A stretch of DNA of 64,000 bases. Source: Streptomyces violens. GTDB taxonomy: Bacteria; Actinomycetota; Actinomycetes; Streptomycetales; Streptomycetaceae. Position numbers and translations under genes: made by a program. The notes under the pieces were generated by a model. The model ran no database searches. It was not told where the DNA came from and was given only the letters and a program-made list of their open reading frames with translations. The stretch spans positions 37,086-101,085 of the forward strand of contig NZ_JOBH01000022.1 in the NCBI RefSeq assembly GCF_000717745.1. Reading direction: 5' to 3'. This document shows positions 1-9,109 of the stretch, one piece after another (position 1 is the stretch's first letter; each line of letters begins with the position of its first letter).

Positions 1-910
1 ACTCCACCCGCGCCAGCACCGTGCCGTGCTTGGCCAGCAGCGACCGGCCGAACTCGGTGACCAGGCCGTACCGCCCGTCCAGCAGCCCCGGCACCTGCTC
101 CTTGAGGGACCGCGCGTACGCCTCGTAGGTGGGGTCGTCGGCATCGGAGGCGAAGTTGACCGGCAGGCCGCCGCCGATGTCGATCGTGTCGATCTGCTGC
201 CGGCCCACCGCCTCGTTGATCTCCTCGGCCAGCTCGTACACCGCCCGTATGCCCTGCGCCATCAGCTCCAGCGGCACGCCCTGCGAGCCGGAGTGGGTGT
301 GCAGCCGGGTCAGCCAGGGGCGCGCGCGGTAGGCGTCGATCACCCACTGGCGGGCGCCTTCGTCACGCAGCGCGACGCCGAACTTCGACGTCGCGGTCGC
401 CGTGGACAGCGCCTCGATGCTGCCCCCGCCGACCTGCGCGTTCACCCGCAGACCGAGGGGTGACCGGGTGGGCGCCGAGGAGACCAGCGCGTCGATGCGG
501 GCCAGCTCCTGCGGGTTGTCGGCGTTGACCGCGATGCCCAGCGCGAGCGCCTCCCGCAGCTCGGCAGGGGTCTTGGCGGGCGAGTCCAGGACCGTGTGCG
601 CGGCGTGCACCCCGGCCGCTCTGGCCAGCGCCAGCTCGCCGGGGCTCGCGACCTCGGCCCCGATGCCCGCCTCGTGCAGCAGCCGCAGGACGGGGACCAG
701 CGGGGCCGCCTTGACCGCGAAGGCGTGCAGCACCGGCGCGTCGGTGACCGCGGCGAACGCGGCCCGCAGCGCCTCGGCGCCCGCCCGGATGCCTGCCACG
801 TCCAGCAGCCCGATGATCGGGGTGTCGGGGCCGACCAGCCCCTGCGCCACCGCCGCGGCGACGGCGCGCTCCCGGCGTTCGGTCCGTTCGGTGAAGCCAG
901 TGAAGGTCAT
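1..910 (-). CDS. PLP-dependent decarboxylase-like protein (diaminopimelate/ornithine decarboxylase fold), 3' end outside the window
   Basis: About 303 residues are visible from an ATG at 910; the C-terminal part lies beyond base 1. The protein has the alanine-racemase-type N-terminal barrel of fold-III PLP enzymes. Lys67 in the motif FAVKA should form the Schiff base with PLP. HTHSGSQG and DIGGGLPV match the phosphate-binding and substrate-binding loops of LysA/ornithine decarboxylase relatives. The usual product of lysine biosynthesis is unlikely to be its job, because the gene is divergent from the hut genes and shares their 130-bp control region. That placement suggests amino-acid catabolism or a dedicated secondary role, but this is inference. 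Family assignment is firm; the substrate is unknown. Confidence 0.8.
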   Translation of the reverse strand, partial: MTFTGFTERTERRERAVAAAVAQGLVGPDTPIIGLLDVAGIRAGAEALRAAFAAVTDAPVLHAFAVKAAPLVPVLRLLHEAGIGAEVASPGELALARAAGVHAAHTVLDSPAKTPAELREALALGIAVNADNPQELARIDALVSSAPTRSPLGLRVNAQVGGGSIEALSTATATSKFGVALRDEGARQWVIDAYRARPWLTRLHTHSGSQGVPLELMAQGIRAVYELAEEINEAVGRQQIDTIDIGGGLPVNFASDADDPTYEAYARSLKEQVPGLLDGRYGLVTEFGRSLLAKHGTVLARVE

Positions 911-963
911 GACTTCACTCCATCACCTGACGGGCGGCTCCGCCATGGCGCCATTGACTAGCC

Positions 964-991
964 ATATTCACTCAATACAAGATGTGAATAT
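964..991. promoter_or_regulatory. AT-rich inverted repeat in the decarboxylase/hutU divergent promoter
   Basis: The arms ATATTCAC (964-971) and GTGAATAT (984-991) are perfect complements with a 12-bp spacer. They sit in a conspicuously AT-rich island between the divergent ATG at 910 and the hutU ATG at 1043. This is the architecture of an operator for a dimeric repressor such as a GntR-, IclR- or Lrp-type protein. The regulator is not encoded in the visible sequence, and binding is inferred only from symmetry and position. Confidence 0.5.
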
Positions 992-1042
992 ATCGATCCA
1001 GTGCCGTGGGGTGCTGGGCACCGCCGAGGCAGGAGGCAGCGC

Positions 1043-2707
1043 ATGTCAGGACCGCGACCCGTGCGAGCATCGCGTGGTACGGAACTGAGCGCCCAGGGCT
1101 GGCAGCAGGAGGCCGCCCTGCGGATGCTCCAGAACAATCTGGACCCGGAGGTGGCCGAGCACCCGGACAAGCTGGTCGTTTACGGCGGTACCGGCAAGGC
1201 GGCCCGCGACTGGCGTTCGTTCGATGCGATGCAGCGCACGCTGCGCACGCTGAAGCAGGACGAGACGATGCTGGTGCAGTCGGGTCGTCCGGTGGGTGTC
1301 ATGCAGACGCACGAGTGGGCTCCGCGGGTGCTGATCGCCAACTCCAATCTGGTGGGGGACTGGGCGAACTGGGAGGAGTTCCGGCGCCTGGAGCAGCTCG
1401 GCCTGACCATGTACGGGCAGATGACGGCCGGTTCGTGGATCTACATCGGCACCCAGGGCATCCTGCAGGGCACCTACGAGACCTTCGCCGCGGTGGCCGC
1501 GAAGAAGTTCAACGGCACCCTGGCCGGCACGATCACCCTCACCGCCGGCCTCGGTGGCATGGGCGGTGCCCAGCCGCTGGCGGTGACGATGAACGACGGT
1601 GTGGCGATCTGCATCGACTGCGACCCGCGGGCGATCGAGCGGCGCATCGAGCACCGGTACCTGGATGTCCGCGCCGACAATCTGGCGCATGCGCTGCAGC
1701 TGGCCACCGAGGCCCGCGACGCCCGTCGCCCGCTGTCCATCGGTCTGCTGGGCAATGCGGCGGAGCTGCTGCCGCAGATGCTGGCCGAGGGCGCGCCGAT
1801 CGACATCGTGACTGACCAGACCTCGGCGCACGACCCGCTGTCCTACCTGCCGGTGGGGGTCGACTTCGACGACATGGCTTCGTACGCGGCCAAGGACCCG
1901 GCCGGGTTCACCACCCGCGCCCGGGAGTCGATGGCCCGCCACGTGGAGGCGATGGTCGGCTTCATGGACGCCGGGGCGGAGGTCTTCGACTACGGCAACT
2001 CCATCCGTGGCGAGGCCCAGCTCGCAGGCTTCGAGCGGGCCTTTGCCTTCCCCGGCTTCGTGCCCGCCTACATTCGCCCGCTGTTCTGTGAGGGCAAGGG
2101 CCCCTTCCGCTGGGCCGCGCTGTCCGGTGAGGCGTCGGACATCCACAAGACCGACAAGGCCATCCTCGATCTGTTCCCGGAGAACGAGTCGCTGCACCGC
2201 TGGATCAAGATGGCCGGCGAGCGGGTCCACTTCCAGGGCCTGCCCGCGCGGATCTGCTGGCTGGGTTACGGCGAGCGGGACAAGGCCGGTGAGCGCTTCA
2301 ACGACATGGTGGCGTCCGGCGAGCTCCAGGCCCCCCTGGCCATCGGCCGCGACCACCTGGACTGCGGCTCCGTCGCGTCCCCCTACCGAGAGACCGAGGC
2401 CATGCTGGACGGCTCGGACGCGATCGCGGACTGGCCGCTGCTGAACGCCATGGTCAACGTCGCCTCGGGCGCGTCCTGGGTCTCCCTCCACCACGGTGGT
2501 GGCGTCGGCATGGGCCGCTCCATCCACGCCGGCCAGGTCTCCGTCGCCGACGGCACCAAGCTCGCGGGCGAGAAGATCCGCCGCGTGCTGACCAACGACC
2601 CCGGCATGGGCGTCATCCGGCACGTCGACGCCGGATACGACATCGCCGATTCCGTCGCGGCCGAGCGCGGCGTCCGCGTCCCGATGCGCGAAGGCGGCGA
2701 CCAGTGA
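1043..2707 (+). CDS. hutU: urocanate hydratase (urocanase)
   Basis: Cytosolic NAD-dependent enzyme that hydrates urocanate to 4-imidazolone-5-propionate, the second step of histidine degradation. The 554-residue protein matches urocanases along its length: [12 protein letters not shown] near the N-terminus, the glycine-rich NAD site around [10 protein letters not shown], and the catalytic region [13 protein letters not shown] with the conserved Cys. An in-frame start lies at 1001, but the ATG at 1043 is preceded by a perfect AGGAGG (1031-1036) at 6-bp spacing and begins with the MSGPRPVR sequence expected for Streptomyces HutU. The TGA stop overlaps the GTG of the next gene (GTGA), so translation is coupled. 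No hutH (histidine ammonia-lyase) is present in the window; in Streptomyces it usually lies elsewhere. Confidence 0.95.
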   Translation: MSGPRPVRASRGTELSAQGWQQEAALRMLQNNLDPEVAEHPDKLVVYGGTGKAARDWRSFDAMQRTLRTLKQDETMLVQSGRPVGVMQTHEWAPRVLIANSNLVGDWANWEEFRRLEQLGLTMYGQMTAGSWIYIGTQGILQGTYETFAAVAAKKFNGTLAGTITLTAGLGGMGGAQPLAVTMNDGVAICIDCDPRAIERRIEHRYLDVRADNLAHALQLATEARDARRPLSIGLLGNAAELLPQMLAEGAPIDIVTDQTSAHDPLSYLPVGVDFDDMASYAAKDPAGFTTRARESMARHVEAMVGFMDAGAEVFDYGNSIRGEAQLAGFERAFAFPGFVPAYIRPLFCEGKGPFRWAALSGEASDIHKTDKAILDLFPENESLHRWIKMAGERVHFQGLPARICWLGYGERDKAGERFNDMVASGELQAPLAIGRDHLDCGSVASPYRETEAMLDGSDAIADWPLLNAMVNVASGASWVSLHHGGGVGMGRSIHAGQVSVADGTKLAGEKIRRVLTNDPGMGVIRHVDAGYDIADSVAAERGVRVPMREGGDQ

Positions 2708-3912
2708 GTACTTCGTTCCTCGAGATGTGGCGGGACCTGCTCCCCATCGGCCAGGACGCCGACAGCCGGGGCTACCGCCGCTATGCCTGGACCGGCGCGG
2801 ACGCCGACTGCCGGGCCTGGTTCCGGGGGCAGGCGGAGGCCCGCGGGCTGACGTACGAGGTGGACCGGAACGGCAACCAGTGGGCCTGGCTCGGCGACCC
2901 GGCCGCCGGGGACGCCGTCGTCACCGGGTCGCACCTGGACTCCGTACCGGACGGCGGTGCCTTCGACGGGCCGCTGGGCGTGGTGTCCTCCTTCGCGGCG
3001 CTGGACGAACTCCGCGGGAGGGGGGCGGAGTTCACCCGGCCGCTGGCGATCACCAACTTCGGTGACGAGGAGGGCGCCCGCTTCGGGCTGGCCTGCGTCG
3101 GGTCGCGGCTCGCCGCAGGTCAGCTGAGCGTGGAGAAGGCCCATCAGCTGACGGACGCCGACGGGATCAGCCTCCCGCAGGCCATGGAGCGGGCCGGATA
3201 CGACCCGGAGGCGATCGGCGCCGACGACGAGCGTCTTGCCCGTATCGGCGCGTTCGTCGAGCTGCACGTCGAGCAGGGCCGGGCGCTGGACCTGTCCGGC
3301 GATCCGGTGGGCGTCGCGTCCGCGATCTGGCCGCACGGCCGCTGGCGGTTCGACTTCCGGGGCGAGGCCAACCACGCCGGTACGACGCGCCTCGAAGACC
3401 GCCGGGACCCGATGCTCACGTATGCGCAGACTGTGCTCGCCGCGCGCGAGTACGCGGCCCGGCACGGCGCGCTGGCCACCTTCGGGAAGGTCGGCGTCGA
3501 GCCCAACGGCGTCAACGCCATCCCGTCCCTGGTCCGCGGCTGGCTGGACTCGCGCGCCGCCGACCAGGAGACGCTGGACGCGGTGGTCGGCGGGATCGAG
3601 CGCGCCGCCGCCGAGCGGGGCCGGACCGACGGGGTGGACGTGAACGTCACCCGGGAGTCCTTCACGCCGGTCGTGGAGTTCGCGCACGACCTGCGGGACC
3701 GGCTCGCGAAGACACTCGGCGGCGTACCCGTGCTGCCGACGGGGGCGGGACACGACGCGGGTATTTTGTCCGCCACTGTCCCGACCGCCATGCTGTTCGT
3801 ACGCAACCCCACCGGCGTCTCGCACTCGCCCGCCGAGCACGCGGCGGAGGACGACTGCGTCGCGGGGGTCCGCGCACTCGCCGATGTACTGGAGGGTTTG
3901 GCGTGCAACTGA
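2704..3912 (+). CDS. M20-family amidohydrolase (allantoate amidohydrolase/N-carbamoylase type) inside the hut operon
   Basis: 402-residue binuclear-metal amidohydrolase of the AllC/HyuC group. Visible signatures are [11 protein letters not shown] (metal His and Asp), the GDEEGARFG loop (metal Glu), LHVEQG, the [15 protein letters not shown] dimerisation/substrate segment and GAGHDAG with the late metal His. The GTG start at 2704 overlaps the hutU stop, and the stop overlaps the hutF start by 10 bp, so the gene is locked into the hut operon. Databases tend to name such proteins allantoate amidohydrolase. In this position a step on N-formyl- or N-formimino-glutamate is at least as plausible, since no hutG is seen. 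Family certain, substrate open. Confidence 0.85.
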   Translation: MSTSFLEMWRDLLPIGQDADSRGYRRYAWTGADADCRAWFRGQAEARGLTYEVDRNGNQWAWLGDPAAGDAVVTGSHLDSVPDGGAFDGPLGVVSSFAALDELRGRGAEFTRPLAITNFGDEEGARFGLACVGSRLAAGQLSVEKAHQLTDADGISLPQAMERAGYDPEAIGADDERLARIGAFVELHVEQGRALDLSGDPVGVASAIWPHGRWRFDFRGEANHAGTTRLEDRRDPMLTYAQTVLAAREYAARHGALATFGKVGVEPNGVNAIPSLVRGWLDSRAADQETLDAVVGGIERAAAERGRTDGVDVNVTRESFTPVVEFAHDLRDRLAKTLGGVPVLPTGAGHDAGILSATVPTAMLFVRNPTGVSHSPAEHAAEDDCVAGVRALADVLEGLACN

Positions 3913-5249
3913 CGCCGACGACGTACTGGCTGGAGCACGCCTGGCTCGACACGCATGTCGAGCCGGGGGTGGTCGTGGAGACCGGCGACGGGCGGATCAC
4001 CGCCGTCCGCACCGGCGTCGAGGCCCCGCCGCCGGGCGCCGAAATACTGCGCGGGCTGACGCTCCCGGGCCTCGCCAACGCGCACTCGCACGCCTTCCAC
4101 CGCGCGCTGCGCGGCACCGTGCAGGTGGGCAGCGGCACGTTCTGGACCTGGCGCGAGGTCATGTACGCGACCGCCGCGCAGCTCACGCCGGACAGCTATC
4201 ACGAGCTGGCCCGCGCCGTGTACGCGGAGATGGCGCTCGCCGGGATCACCTGCGTCGGCGAGTTCCACTACCTGCACCACGCGCCCGGCGGCGGCCGTTA
4301 CGAGGACCCGAACGCGATGGGCGAGGCGCTGATCGCCGCGGCCGGCGAGGCGGGCATCCGCATCACGCTGCTGGACACCGCGTACCTCTCGTCCGGTTTC
4401 GGCGAGCCGCCCAACCGGCAGCAGCTGCGCTTCAGTGACGGCGACGCGCAGGGCTGGGCCGAGCGCGCCGGGCAGCTCAAGGAGGGCCGCGCGCACGCCC
4501 GTATCGGCGCCGCCGTGCACTCCGTACGCGCCGTGCCCGCGGATCAGCTCGGTACGGTCGCGCGGTGGGCACAGGACCGCGAGGCCCCGCTGCACGTCCA
4601 TCTCTCCGAGCAGACCGCCGAGAACGACGCCTGTCAGGCCGCGCACGGCTGCACGCCGACCCGGCTGCTCGCCGACCACGGCGTGCTCGGGCCGCGCACG
4701 ACGGCCGTGCACGCCACCCACCTCACCGGCGAGGACATCCAGCTCCTCGGCGGGAGCGGCACCGGCGTGTGCATGTGCCCCACCACCGAGCGGGACCTCG
4801 CCGACGGCATCGGACCGGCCACCACCGTGCAGGAGGCGGGCTCCCCGCTCTCGCTGGGCAGTGACAGCCACGCCGTCATCGACCTGTTCGAAGAGGCGCG
4901 GGGGATGGAGCTGAACGAGCGGCTGCGCACCCGTACGCGGGGCCACTGGACCGCCGCCGCGCTGCTGCGCGCCGCGTCCGCCGACGGCCACCGGGCGCTC
5001 GGCTGGGAGGACGCGGGCGCGCTGCGCACCGGCGCGCTCGCCGACTTCGTCACGATCGCCCTGGACAGCGTCCGTACGGCGGGGCCGCTGCCCCGGCTGG
5101 GCGCCGAGACGGCCGTGTTCGCGGCCAGCAACGCCGACGTGCGGCACACCGTCGTCGGCGGCCGCCAGGTCGTCCGGGACGGAGCGCACACCCTCGTCCC
5201 CGACGTCCCCGCCGCGCTGGCCGCCGCCATCGACGACCTGCGCGCCTGA
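3903..5249 (+). CDS. hutF: formimidoylglutamate deiminase
   Basis: 448-residue amidohydrolase-superfamily enzyme that converts N-formimino-L-glutamate to N-formyl-L-glutamate and ammonia. The metal motif is [13 protein letters not shown] (HxH followed by the HutF-typical FHRALRG). HVHLSEQ carries the next metal His and catalytic Glu, and [10 protein letters not shown] carries the late metal Asp. The length fits HutF. The GTG start at 3903 lies inside the end of the upstream gene, which indicates translational coupling. Presence of HutF points to the five-step histidine pathway via formylglutamate rather than direct HutG/HutE cleavage of formiminoglutamate. Confidence 0.9.
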   Translation: MQLTPTTYWLEHAWLDTHVEPGVVVETGDGRITAVRTGVEAPPPGAEILRGLTLPGLANAHSHAFHRALRGTVQVGSGTFWTWREVMYATAAQLTPDSYHELARAVYAEMALAGITCVGEFHYLHHAPGGGRYEDPNAMGEALIAAAGEAGIRITLLDTAYLSSGFGEPPNRQQLRFSDGDAQGWAERAGQLKEGRAHARIGAAVHSVRAVPADQLGTVARWAQDREAPLHVHLSEQTAENDACQAAHGCTPTRLLADHGVLGPRTTAVHATHLTGEDIQLLGGSGTGVCMCPTTERDLADGIGPATTVQEAGSPLSLGSDSHAVIDLFEEARGMELNERLRTRTRGHWTAAALLRAASADGHRALGWEDAGALRTGALADFVTIALDSVRTAGPLPRLGAETAVFAASNADVRHTVVGGRQVVRDGAHTLVPDVPAALAAAIDDLRA

Positions 5250-5254
5250 ACACC

Positions 5255-5288
5255 CGGGCCCCGTGTCCCTCCGGGGACGCGGGGCCCG
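5255..5288 (+). terminator. strong hairpin between hutF and hutI
   Basis: The arms CGGGCCCCG (5255-5263) and CGGGGCCCG (5280-5288) are perfect, and the stem continues inward through GTCCC/GGGAC to a TCCG tetraloop, giving about 15 pairs with one wobble. There is no U-tract. It lies 6 bp after the hutF stop and 45 bp before hutI. It could be a partial terminator that lowers hutI expression, or an mRNA-end stabiliser. Confidence 0.55.
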
Positions 5289-5332
5289 CGTGCGTACAGG
5301 AGCACCCACCCCGAGAGGAACCGGAACCCAGC

Positions 5333-6499
5333 ATGTCCACCGCCATCACGCACATCGGCAGCCTGGTCACCAACGACCCGGCGCTCGGCGCCGGCCCGAT
5401 CGGCCTGATCGAGGACGCCGCCGTCGTCATCGAGGGCGACCGCGTCGCCTGGGTGGGGCCCAGCGGCCGCGCGCCGGCCGCCGACACCGTCCACGACGCG
5501 GGCGGCCGGGCCGCCATCCCCGGCTTCGTCGACTCCCACTCCCACCTGGTCTTCGGCGGCGACCGCACGCAGGAGTTCAACGCCCGGATGTCGGGGCGCG
5601 CTTACTCGGCCGGCGGCATCCGTACGACCGTCGCCGCGACCCGGGCCGCCACCGACGAGGAGCTCTCCGCCAACGTCGCCCAGTACATGGCGGAGGCGCT
5701 GCGCCAGGGCACCACCACCTTCGAGACCAAGTCCGGCTACGGCCTCACGGTCGAGGACGAGGCCCGCGCGCTGCGCATCGCCGCCTCGCACACCGACGAG
5801 GTCACCTACCTCGGCGCGCACATCGTCTCCCCGGACTACGCCGAGGACCCGGCCGGGTACGTGGACCTCGTCACCGGCCCGATGCTGGACGCCTGCGCCC
5901 CGCACGCCCGCTGGATCGACGTCTTCTGCGAGAAGGGCGCCTTCGACGGCGACCAGGCCCGCGCGATCCTCACCGCGGGCAAGGAGCGCGGCCTGTTGCC
6001 CCGCATCCACGCCAACCAGCTCTCCTACGGGCCCGGCGTGCAGCTCGGCGTCGAGCTGGACGCGGCCTCCGCCGACCACTGCACGCACCTCACGGACGCG
6101 GACGTGGACGCGCTGGCCCAGGGCAACACGGTGGCGACGCTGCTCCCCGGCGCGGAGTTCTCCACGCGTGCGGAGTGGCCCGATGCCCGCCGGCTGCTGG
6201 ACGCGGGTGCCACGGTCGCCCTCTCCACGGACTGCAACCCCGGCTCGTCCTTCACGTCCTCGATGCCCTTCTGCATCGCGCTCGCCGTGCGGGACATGAA
6301 GATGACCCCCGACGAGGCGATCTGGTCGGCGACGGCGGGCGGCGCGCAGGCCCTGCGCCGTACCGACGTGGGCCGCATCACCCCCGGCGCCCGCGCCGAC
6401 CTGGCCCTCCTGGACGCCCCGTCCCACGTCCACCTCGCGTACCGCCCGGGCGTGCCCCTCGTCACAGAGGTCTGGCGAGCGGGCGTACGCGCCGCCTGA
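5333..6499 (+). CDS. hutI: imidazolonepropionase
   Basis: 388-residue zinc amidohydrolase that opens 4-imidazolone-5-propionate to N-formimino-L-glutamate, the step between HutU and HutF. Signatures are [12 protein letters not shown] (metal HxH), KSGYGL, RIHANQL (metal His) and [15 protein letters not shown] with the metal Asp typical of HutI. The ATG at 5333 follows GAGAGGAACC. The gene order hutU, M20, hutF, hutI does not follow reaction order. The 83-bp gap before it, filled with a large hairpin, sets it apart from the overlapping upstream trio, so it may be expressed at a different level. Confidence 0.95.
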   Translation: MSTAITHIGSLVTNDPALGAGPIGLIEDAAVVIEGDRVAWVGPSGRAPAADTVHDAGGRAAIPGFVDSHSHLVFGGDRTQEFNARMSGRAYSAGGIRTTVAATRAATDEELSANVAQYMAEALRQGTTTFETKSGYGLTVEDEARALRIAASHTDEVTYLGAHIVSPDYAEDPAGYVDLVTGPMLDACAPHARWIDVFCEKGAFDGDQARAILTAGKERGLLPRIHANQLSYGPGVQLGVELDAASADHCTHLTDADVDALAQGNTVATLLPGAEFSTRAEWPDARRLLDAGATVALSTDCNPGSSFTSSMPFCIALAVRDMKMTPDEAIWSATAGGAQALRRTDVGRITPGARADLALLDAPSHVHLAYRPGVPLVTEVWRAGVRAA

Positions 6500-6589
6500 G
6501 CAGCCCAGGAGCGGCGGCAGGCGGAAATCCCCCACGGGGGCGCTGTACACCCAGCAAAAGCGAGCTGAACGTCCCGGAAAAGCGAAAGG

Positions 6590-6620
6590 GGGCCCGCCCC
6601 GAGGTACTCGGGGCCGGCCC
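6590..6620. terminator. bidirectional terminator between hutI and the sigma factor gene
   Basis: A 14-bp stem with one mismatch joins GGGCCCGCCCCGAG (6590-6603) and CTCGGGGCCGGCCC (6607-6620) through a 3-base loop. It lies between two convergent genes and is preceded by A-rich sequence, which serves as a U-tract for the minus-strand transcript. Confidence 0.7.
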
Positions 6621-6664
6621 TCCTCCGCGCGGTCAGCCGTACAGGACGCCGTGACCGCGGCGGC

Positions 6665-7597
6665 TCACTCCTCGATCATCAGGCCCTTGCGGAGCCGGAC
6701 CAAGGTGCGGGACAGCAGGCGGGAGACGTGCATCTGCGAGATGCCCAGCTCCTCGCCGATCTCCGACTGCGTCATGTTCGCGACGAAGCGGAGCGAGAGG
6801 ATCTTGCGGTCGCGCGGCGGGAGCTCCGCGATCAGCGGCTTCAGGGACTCGACGTACTCGATGCCCTCGAGTCCGTGGTCCTCGTAGCCGATGCGGTCCG
6901 CCAGCGCACCTTCGGTGTCGTCCTCCTCCGGCTGGGCGTCCAGCGAGCTCGCGGTGTACGCGTTGCTCGCGGCCATCCCCTCGACGACCTCGTCCTTGCT
7001 GATGGACAGGCGTGCGGCCAGCTCGCTCACGGTGGGTGCGCGGTCGAGCTTCTGCGCCAGTTCGTCACCGGCCTTGGCCAGGTCCAGGCGCAGCTCCTGA
7101 AGGCGCCGCGGGACCCGTACCGACCAGCTGGTGTCACGGAAGAAACGCTTGATCTCGCCGACGATGGTCGGCATGGCGAAGGTGGGGAACTCTACGCCGC
7201 GGTCCAGTTCGAAGCGGTCGATCGCCTTGATCAGCCCTATGGTGCCGACCTGGACGATGTCCTCCATCGGCTCGCTGCGGGAGCGGAACCGGGAGGCCGC
7301 GAACTTCACCAGGGCGAGGTTGAGCTCTACCAGGGTGTTGCGGACGTATGCGTACTCGTGCGTGCCCTCTTCCAGGGTCTCCAGGCGCCCGAAGAGCGTC
7401 TTGGAGAGCGCCCGCGCGTCCACCGGTCCGACCTCGTCGTACGGCGGAATCTCGGGCAGGCCGTCGATCTCCGGCATCCCGGGAAATCCGGTTGCATCGA
7501 TCGGCAGGTGCTGGGCAGGGATCTGTTCGGACAGGGATGTCGACGACGCGTTGTCCGTGGTCTGGTCGGTGCGCACTTCGTCGAGCCGGGGTGACAT
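6665..7597 (-). CDS. SigB/SigF-type alternative sigma factor (group 3)
   Basis: 310-residue RNA polymerase sigma factor. Regions 2 (NLALVKFAASRFRSR, then the -10 recognition part with DIVQVGTIGLIKAIDRF), 3 (PTVSELAARLSISKDEV) and 4 (LPPRDRKILSLRFVANMTQSEIGEELGISQMHVSRLLSR, described here in parts) are all present. The start chosen is the ATG at 7597, with GGAGGA (7602-7607) 4 bp upstream; upstream in-frame ATGs at 7609 and 7621 lack such a site. The gene is divergent from a STAS antagonist and an RsbW-like kinase, which are expected to control it by partner switching. The arrangement next to hut genes resembles the SigI module of S. coelicolor, recalled from memory and not checked. Confidence 0.9.
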   Translation of the reverse strand: MSPRLDEVRTDQTTDNASSTSLSEQIPAQHLPIDATGFPGMPEIDGLPEIPPYDEVGPVDARALSKTLFGRLETLEEGTHEYAYVRNTLVELNLALVKFAASRFRSRSEPMEDIVQVGTIGLIKAIDRFELDRGVEFPTFAMPTIVGEIKRFFRDTSWSVRVPRRLQELRLDLAKAGDELAQKLDRAPTVSELAARLSISKDEVVEGMAASNAYTASSLDAQPEEDDTEGALADRIGYEDHGLEGIEYVESLKPLIAELPPRDRKILSLRFVANMTQSEIGEELGISQMHVSRLLSRTLVRLRKGLMIEE

Positions 7598-7749
7598 GGT
7601 GTCCTCCATCGTTCTCGGCATATGGCTGCCGATGCCTGTACGTGAAGCTGCGGTCTGCGGCGCCTCCAAAGCCGGCCGAGTCGAATGTGTTCCTTATACG
7701 CCTACCCGGGTTCACCTGAAGATGGCAAGTGCGTGTTGTCCGTATTTGT

Positions 7750-7774
7750 GTTAGTACGCGCATTGTTCGGGTGT
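7750..7774 (+). promoter_or_regulatory. possible SigB/SigF-type promoter for the STAS gene
   Basis: GTTA (7750-7753), a 15-bp spacer and GGGTGT (7769-7774) resemble the GTTT-N14/15-GGGTAT consensus of SigB-family sigma factors. It would place the transcription start about 75 bp before the STAS ATG and allow the adjacent sigma factor to drive its own regulators. Only a partial match, so tentative. Confidence 0.3.
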
Positions 7775-7859
7775 CAGCCCGCCCCTCAAAGGCGTAGGCT
7801 TCGACGTGCGCAGTCGTAAGCAAATCCAGACGCCGAGACAGCAAGAGGGGTGCGCGCGC

Positions 7860-8231
7860 ATGGACCGTGGGACGGTCGGCAGTGCAAGCCGGGGACGGCT
7901 CCACGTCGGGGTCCGCCATCACGGCGCCAGTGCGGTCGTCACCGCGGCGGGTGAGTTGGATCACCACACCGCGGAGTTGTTGCGCGAGTCACTCGACAGT
8001 TGTGCGGATGATGGCTATGTGCGACTGGTCGTGGACTGTTCGCAACTGGAGTTCATGGATTCCACGGGGTTGAACGTTCTGCTGGGGGCCAGGCTGAGGG
8101 TGGAGGCCGAAGGCGGCGGGGTGCACCTGGCGGCGATGCAGCCGGTGGTGGCCCGGGTCTTCGAGATCACCGGCGCCGAAGCGGTCTTCACCGTGCACGA
8201 CACGGTTGACGCGGCGCTTGTCGCCGGCTGA
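7860..8231 (+). CDS. STAS-domain anti-sigma factor antagonist
   Basis: 123-residue single-domain SpoIIAA/RsbV-like protein. The STAS core is complete, with VVTAAGELDHHTAELL early and the phosphorylation loop FMDSTGLNVLLGA, in which Ser68 is the expected target of the partner kinase. The unphosphorylated form should bind the anti-sigma factor and free the sigma factor. The ATG at 7860 with AAGAGGGG about 10 bp upstream is preferred to an in-frame GTG at 7806, which would add a non-conserved extension. It is followed after 195 bp by the anti-sigma kinase gene on the same strand. Confidence 0.88.
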   Translation: MDRGTVGSASRGRLHVGVRHHGASAVVTAAGELDHHTAELLRESLDSCADDGYVRLVVDCSQLEFMDSTGLNVLLGARLRVEAEGGGVHLAAMQPVVARVFEITGAEAVFTVHDTVDAALVAG

Positions 8232-8426
8232 GCCGGATGCGTGGGGGGCGGCAGTGGCGGACGGTTCCCGGAAGGACCGTTTCCGATCACGTTGGCTCCC
8301 TCACAACTTCCGTCCCCAAGAAGTGGGTGTTCTCACGGTCCGGCCGGGCAGGAGACATCTGAATCTTTTTGAACCCGTCAGGTATCCGTCATCCGTGAAA
8401 AGGCGAATCGGTGAGGTGAAGCGCTG

Positions 8427-8927
8427 ATGAGCACCACCCGGCCGTACCCGCCGGGCGATCTGGGCCCGGACTCGGGGAACGCCGGCGCCGCCGCCGTCTC
8501 CCCGGCCACCGTCCCGGCCGGTCAGGTCCGCAGGCTGCGTCTCGCAGGCGCCCGTGGCGCTGTCGCCCGTGGTCGTGACTTCGCCCGGCAGGCGCTGCAC
8601 GACTGGGGCTGGCTGCCGGCCGCGGGCGCCGATCAGCGCGCCGCCGCCGAGGACGTCCTGCTCGTCGTCTCCGAGCTGGTCACCAACGCCTGCCTGCATG
8701 CCGAGGGCCCGGAGGAGCTGCGGCTGCGCTGCAATGCCAAGGTGCTGCGCCTGGAGGTCACCGACCTGGGCACCGGCTCGCCGGCCCCGCGCACCCCGCA
8801 CCGCGCCGGCCGCCCCGGCGGCCACGGCATGTTCATCGTGCAGCGGCTCTGCCTGGACTGGGGGGTCGTCCGCAACCCCGACGGCACGGGCAAGACCGTA
8901 TGGGCGGAGCTGGCTGCTCCGTCGTAG
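8427..8927 (+). CDS. RsbW-like anti-sigma factor kinase (HATPase_c_2)
   Basis: 166-residue serine kinase/anti-sigma factor of the GHKL fold. The N-box ELVTNACLHA and the G-box GRPGGHGMFIVQRL are clear, with VTDLGTG as the weaker G1 loop. It should bind the nearby sigma factor and phosphorylate the STAS protein. The first 30 residues are Pro/Gly-rich and probably disordered. The ATG at 8427 follows GAGGTGAAG. The 195-bp gap to the STAS gene leaves room for a separate promoter; I do not recognise a convincing one there. Confidence 0.85.
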   Translation: MSTTRPYPPGDLGPDSGNAGAAAVSPATVPAGQVRRLRLAGARGAVARGRDFARQALHDWGWLPAAGADQRAAAEDVLLVVSELVTNACLHAEGPEELRLRCNAKVLRLEVTDLGTGSPAPRTPHRAGRPGGHGMFIVQRLCLDWGVVRNPDGTGKTVWAELAAPS

Positions 8928-8975
8928 GGAGTGGGCGGTGCCCCAGACCCGGCCGCCGCCTTCCCGTATCGCTCG

Positions 8976-8997
8976 AGCCGCCCCGCGGGGCGGCTTT
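8976..8997 (+). terminator. intrinsic terminator after the anti-sigma gene
   Basis: The palindrome AGCCGCCCCGCGGGGCGGCT (8976-8995) is followed by TTCCTT. The stem is perfect and ends in a T-rich run, which is the classic form for a rho-independent terminator. Confidence 0.8.
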
Positions 8998-9109
8998 CCT
9001 TGTGTGCTCTCTCTTCCTTCTCCGAGGCCCCCGGCGTACCTTGACGCCCAATCTGATGTGCCGTCAGTAACTTCCGGCGGTGCGCTCACCGGGAGAAGGG
9101 GAGATCGAG

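Noticed and set aside
7598..7740. SigB-type promoter for the sigma factor gene on the minus strand
   Set aside because: A GGGTAG sequence exists, but no GTTT-like -35 element lies at the proper distance.
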